Assembly: GCA_005877965.1 (NCBI GenBank)
Contig: VBNP01000051.1
Coordinates: 1-14,978, forward strand
Direction: 5' to 3'
From: Gammaproteobacteria bacterium
GTDB lineage: Bacteria > Pseudomonadota > Gammaproteobacteria > Steroidobacterales > Steroidobacteraceae
DNA: 14,978 nucleotides
The position numbers and the translations under genes were made by a program. How positions within the stretch are numbered: position 1 is the stretch's first letter; each line of letters begins with the position of its first letter. Positions 13,517 to 14,978 of the stretch are shown piece after piece. The notes under the pieces were generated by a model. The model searched no databases. It was not told the DNA's origin and worked only from the letters and a program-made list of their open reading frames with translations.

Positions 13517-14142
13517 GCGGTGTCGGCTGCCAAAGGCGCAGTGTGCGCGAACAGATGATAACCGACCTCGCCCGCCTGCTTCGCCTTGAGCGGTCGCCAC
13601 GGCGCCGGCAGCGGGGGCAGGCCGGCGCGCGCCGCGCACTCCACGTAGATGAGCGCCCCGGGCTTAAGCCAGTGGCGCTCCTCGAGCAGCCGCGCCGCCT
13701 CGCCCAGCAGCTCGGAGGCGAACGGCGGATCCAGGAACACCAGGTCGAAAGGCCGCGCCTCGCCGGCGAGGTAGTGCAGGGCGTCCGCGCGCGCCACACG
13801 GGCATCACCCGCCTGCCATTCGGCGAGCCGCGCGCGCAGCTCGCGCACGGCCGCCTCATCCTGCTCGACGAACGTCACGTGCGATGCGCCGCGCGACAGC
13901 GCCTCGAGCCCGAGCGCCCCGCTGCCTGCGAACAGGTCCAGCGCACGCGCTCCGGGTGTGCGCGCCCCCAGCCAGTTGAAGAGCGTCTCGCGCACGCGAT
14001 CGGGGGTCGGACGGATGGCGGCGGATGCCGGGAAGCGCAATTTTTTGCCGCGCCACGTTCCCCCGATGATGCGCAGCACGCGCGCCCGGCCGGCGCGCCT
14101 CACGGAGACGGCTGCGCGGCTGCCTGACTTGCCAGCGGACAT
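13513..14142 (-). CDS. rsmD: 16S rRNA (guanine(966)-N(2))-methyltransferase RsmD
   Basis: RsmD methylates N2 of G966 in 16S rRNA using S-adenosylmethionine. The 209-residue protein has a basic N-terminal extension (1-22), then RIIGGTWRGKKL (24-35), RPTPDRVRETLFNWL (44-58), the SAM-binding DLFAGSGALGLEALSRG (69-85) and the catalytic FLDPPF (136-141, the NPPY-type motif). AAGGTG about 6 bases before the ATG at 14142 is a good ribosome binding site. It is the first gene of the rsmD-coaD-TIGR03067-like operon and is divergent from the lipoprotein gene, with 68 bases between. Confidence 0.97.
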   Translation of the reverse strand: MSAGKSGSRAAVSVRRAGRARVLRIIGGTWRGKKLRFPASAAIRPTPDRVRETLFNWLGARTPGARALDLFAGSGALGLEALSRGASHVTFVEQDEAAVRELRARLAEWQAGDARVARADALHYLAGEARPFDLVFLDPPFASELLGEAARLLEERHWLKPGALIYVECAARAGLPPLPAPWRPLKAKQAGEVGYHLFAHTAPLAADTA

Positions 14143-14181
14143 GGCCGCACCTTGCCACTGTTCTTGCCGTAAGCGTACCCT

Positions 14182-14202
14182 AGCTCCGCGCGGTTAGGAG
14201 CT
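14182..14202 (+). promoter_or_regulatory. Hairpin that could hide the ribosome binding site of the lipoprotein gene
   Basis: AGCTCC (14182-14187) is the exact reverse complement of GGAGCT (14197-14202), with a 9-base loop. The right arm contains most of AGGAG (14196-14200), the best-placed Shine-Dalgarno sequence for the ATG at 14211. Pairing would block ribosome access. A second purine stretch (14204-14208) lies too close to the start to be ideal. Whether the transcript begins upstream of 14182 is not known; TTGCCA (14152-14157) is a possible -35 box. Confidence 0.35.
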
Positions 14203-14210
14203 CGAGGGAT

Positions 14211-14978
14211 ATGAAGAAACTCATCGCCGCCGGCATCGTTTCGGTTGCATTGCTCGCGGGCGGTTGTTCGAGCGGCGGCTACGGCACCGTCGGCACTGAG
14301 AACCTCACCGGCTTCAACGGCAACCCGGGAGGCTCGACGCCGGTCACGCAGCCCTCCAGCAACACGGCGCTGTTTCACCCGGCGGCCGGGATCCTGCCCT
14401 ATCCGACCGACCTGTACTTCGCGGGCTCGACCGACGGCACGATCAATATCCAGCCTGCCAATGCGCTCATGCCGAATCAAGCGGCCGTGAACGCACTCGA
14501 TGGCTTCTCCGTCATCGCGCCCATCCGTGAGCGCTTCGGCGGGGCGTTGGATCCGACATCATTCACGGCGGCGTCCGTCATCGTCGTACCGGTCACGACG
14601 GACAATCAAACCAAGGCGACCACTGGGGTTCTCGGACCGCCGCTCACGCTCAATGTTGACTACGCAGTAGGACTAGCACCCGATGCGCTAGTCGGCGCCA
14701 CGATTCTCGAGATCGACCCGCTCCATCCCCTGAAGCCGAGCACCTGCATCAGCAGCGGCATGTTCCTGGGAGCCAACTGCAAGACGGGTACCGGGTATCT
14801 CGTGATCCTCACGAATGGGATCAAGGATGCCTCCGGGCATGCCGCGGTGCCTGATTCGGATTACGCCACAATAAAGGCGGCACTTCCCACCTGTGCGTCG
14901 ATCAGCGATCCGACGCTGCACGGTGTTTGCCTGCTGGCCGGTGCACAGTTGCAGATCGCGGGGGGGCTGGGGATCAAC
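14211..14978 (+). CDS. Lipoprotein with bacterial lipase N-terminal-type domain (partial, runs off right edge)
   Basis: The first 256 codons of a longer gene are present. Residues 1-18 form a lipoprotein signal (MKKLIAAGIVSVALLAGG) with Cys19 as the lipidation site. The lipobox AGG-C is slightly atypical. Ser at +2 suggests the outer membrane. After a Gly/Ser/Thr linker, LFHPAAGILPYPTDLYFAGS, DGTINIQ, ALDGFSVIAPIRERF and GYLVILTNGIKDASGH match my memory of the bacterial virulence-factor lipase N-terminal domain (VolA/Pla-1 lipases), in which an Ig-like region precedes an alpha/beta-hydrolase. The hydrolase part would lie beyond the window, so lipase function is inferred. Four Cys (from TCISSG to GVCLL) could form disulfides. 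The gene starts with AGGAG 10 bases upstream of the ATG. Confidence 0.8.
   Translation, partial: MKKLIAAGIVSVALLAGGCSSGGYGTVGTENLTGFNGNPGGSTPVTQPSSNTALFHPAAGILPYPTDLYFAGSTDGTINIQPANALMPNQAAVNALDGFSVIAPIRERFGGALDPTSFTAASVIVVPVTTDNQTKATTGVLGPPLTLNVDYAVGLAPDALVGATILEIDPLHPLKPSTCISSGMFLGANCKTGTGYLVILTNGIKDASGHAAVPDSDYATIKAALPTCASISDPTLHGVCLLAGAQLQIAGGLGIN

Noticed and set aside
14960..14966. Run of seven G near the right edge as a possible phase-variation tract
   Set aside because: Seven G is short for slippage switching, it encodes ordinary codons in frame, and GC-rich DNA yields such runs by chance.

Overview
The window is GC-rich, densely packed chromosomal DNA with no mobile elements, CRISPR arrays, tRNA or rRNA genes. 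Its gene content and order point to a gammaproteobacterium. From exoIII/crc to rpmG, the order exoIII-like gene, pyrE, dut, coaBC, radC, rpmB, rpmG matches, from memory, the Pseudomonas block crc-pyrE-argB-algC-dut-coaBC-radC-rpmB-rpmG, with argB-algC missing and a DUF4124 gene in their place. The GC-rich sequence, an S10 peptidase and a VolA/Pla-1-like lipase-type lipoprotein would fit an environmental lineage such as Steroidobacterales or Nevskiales. That placement is inference only.

Layout, left to right. At 1-1488 (-) lies an exported S10 serine-carboxypeptidase-like protein, cut by the left edge. It is divergent from trmB (1604-2290, +), which converges on a MarC-family membrane protein (2310-2942, -). 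A small, very acidic conserved protein follows (3082-3399, +). An overlapping minus-strand operon exoIII/Crc-like, AmpG-like permease, Rieske protein runs from 5866 to 3427. Only 16 bp separates it from divergent pyrE (5883-6542, +), which is followed by a secreted DUF4124 protein (6581-7243, +). The coaBC-dut operon (8951 to 7255, -) is divergent from radC (9120-9794, +). A strong GC hairpin separates radC from an opposing gene for a small secreted protein (9862-10311, -). Then come rpmB, rpmG, mutM and an AlkA-like glycosylase on the plus strand (10530-12637). The operon rsmD, coaD, TIGR03067-like (14142 to 12621, -) follows. A lipoprotein with a bacterial lipase N-terminal-type domain runs off the right edge (14211-14978, +).

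Functionally this is core housekeeping: tRNA and rRNA methylation (trmB, rsmD), ribosomal proteins L28 and L33, coenzyme A synthesis (coaBC, coaD), pyrimidine metabolism (pyrE, dut) and DNA repair (ExoIII-like, RadC, MutM, AlkA-like). Several adjacent genes overlap by 1-4 bases, and TTG starts are unusually frequent.

No wholly new system is evident. The points most worth a second look are: an ExoIII-family protein in the Crc position that keeps its catalytic residues; the lysine/arginine-rich tail on the AlkA-like glycosylase; a TIGR03067-type protein coupled to coaD; and several hairpin or inverted-repeat elements in the intergenic gaps.
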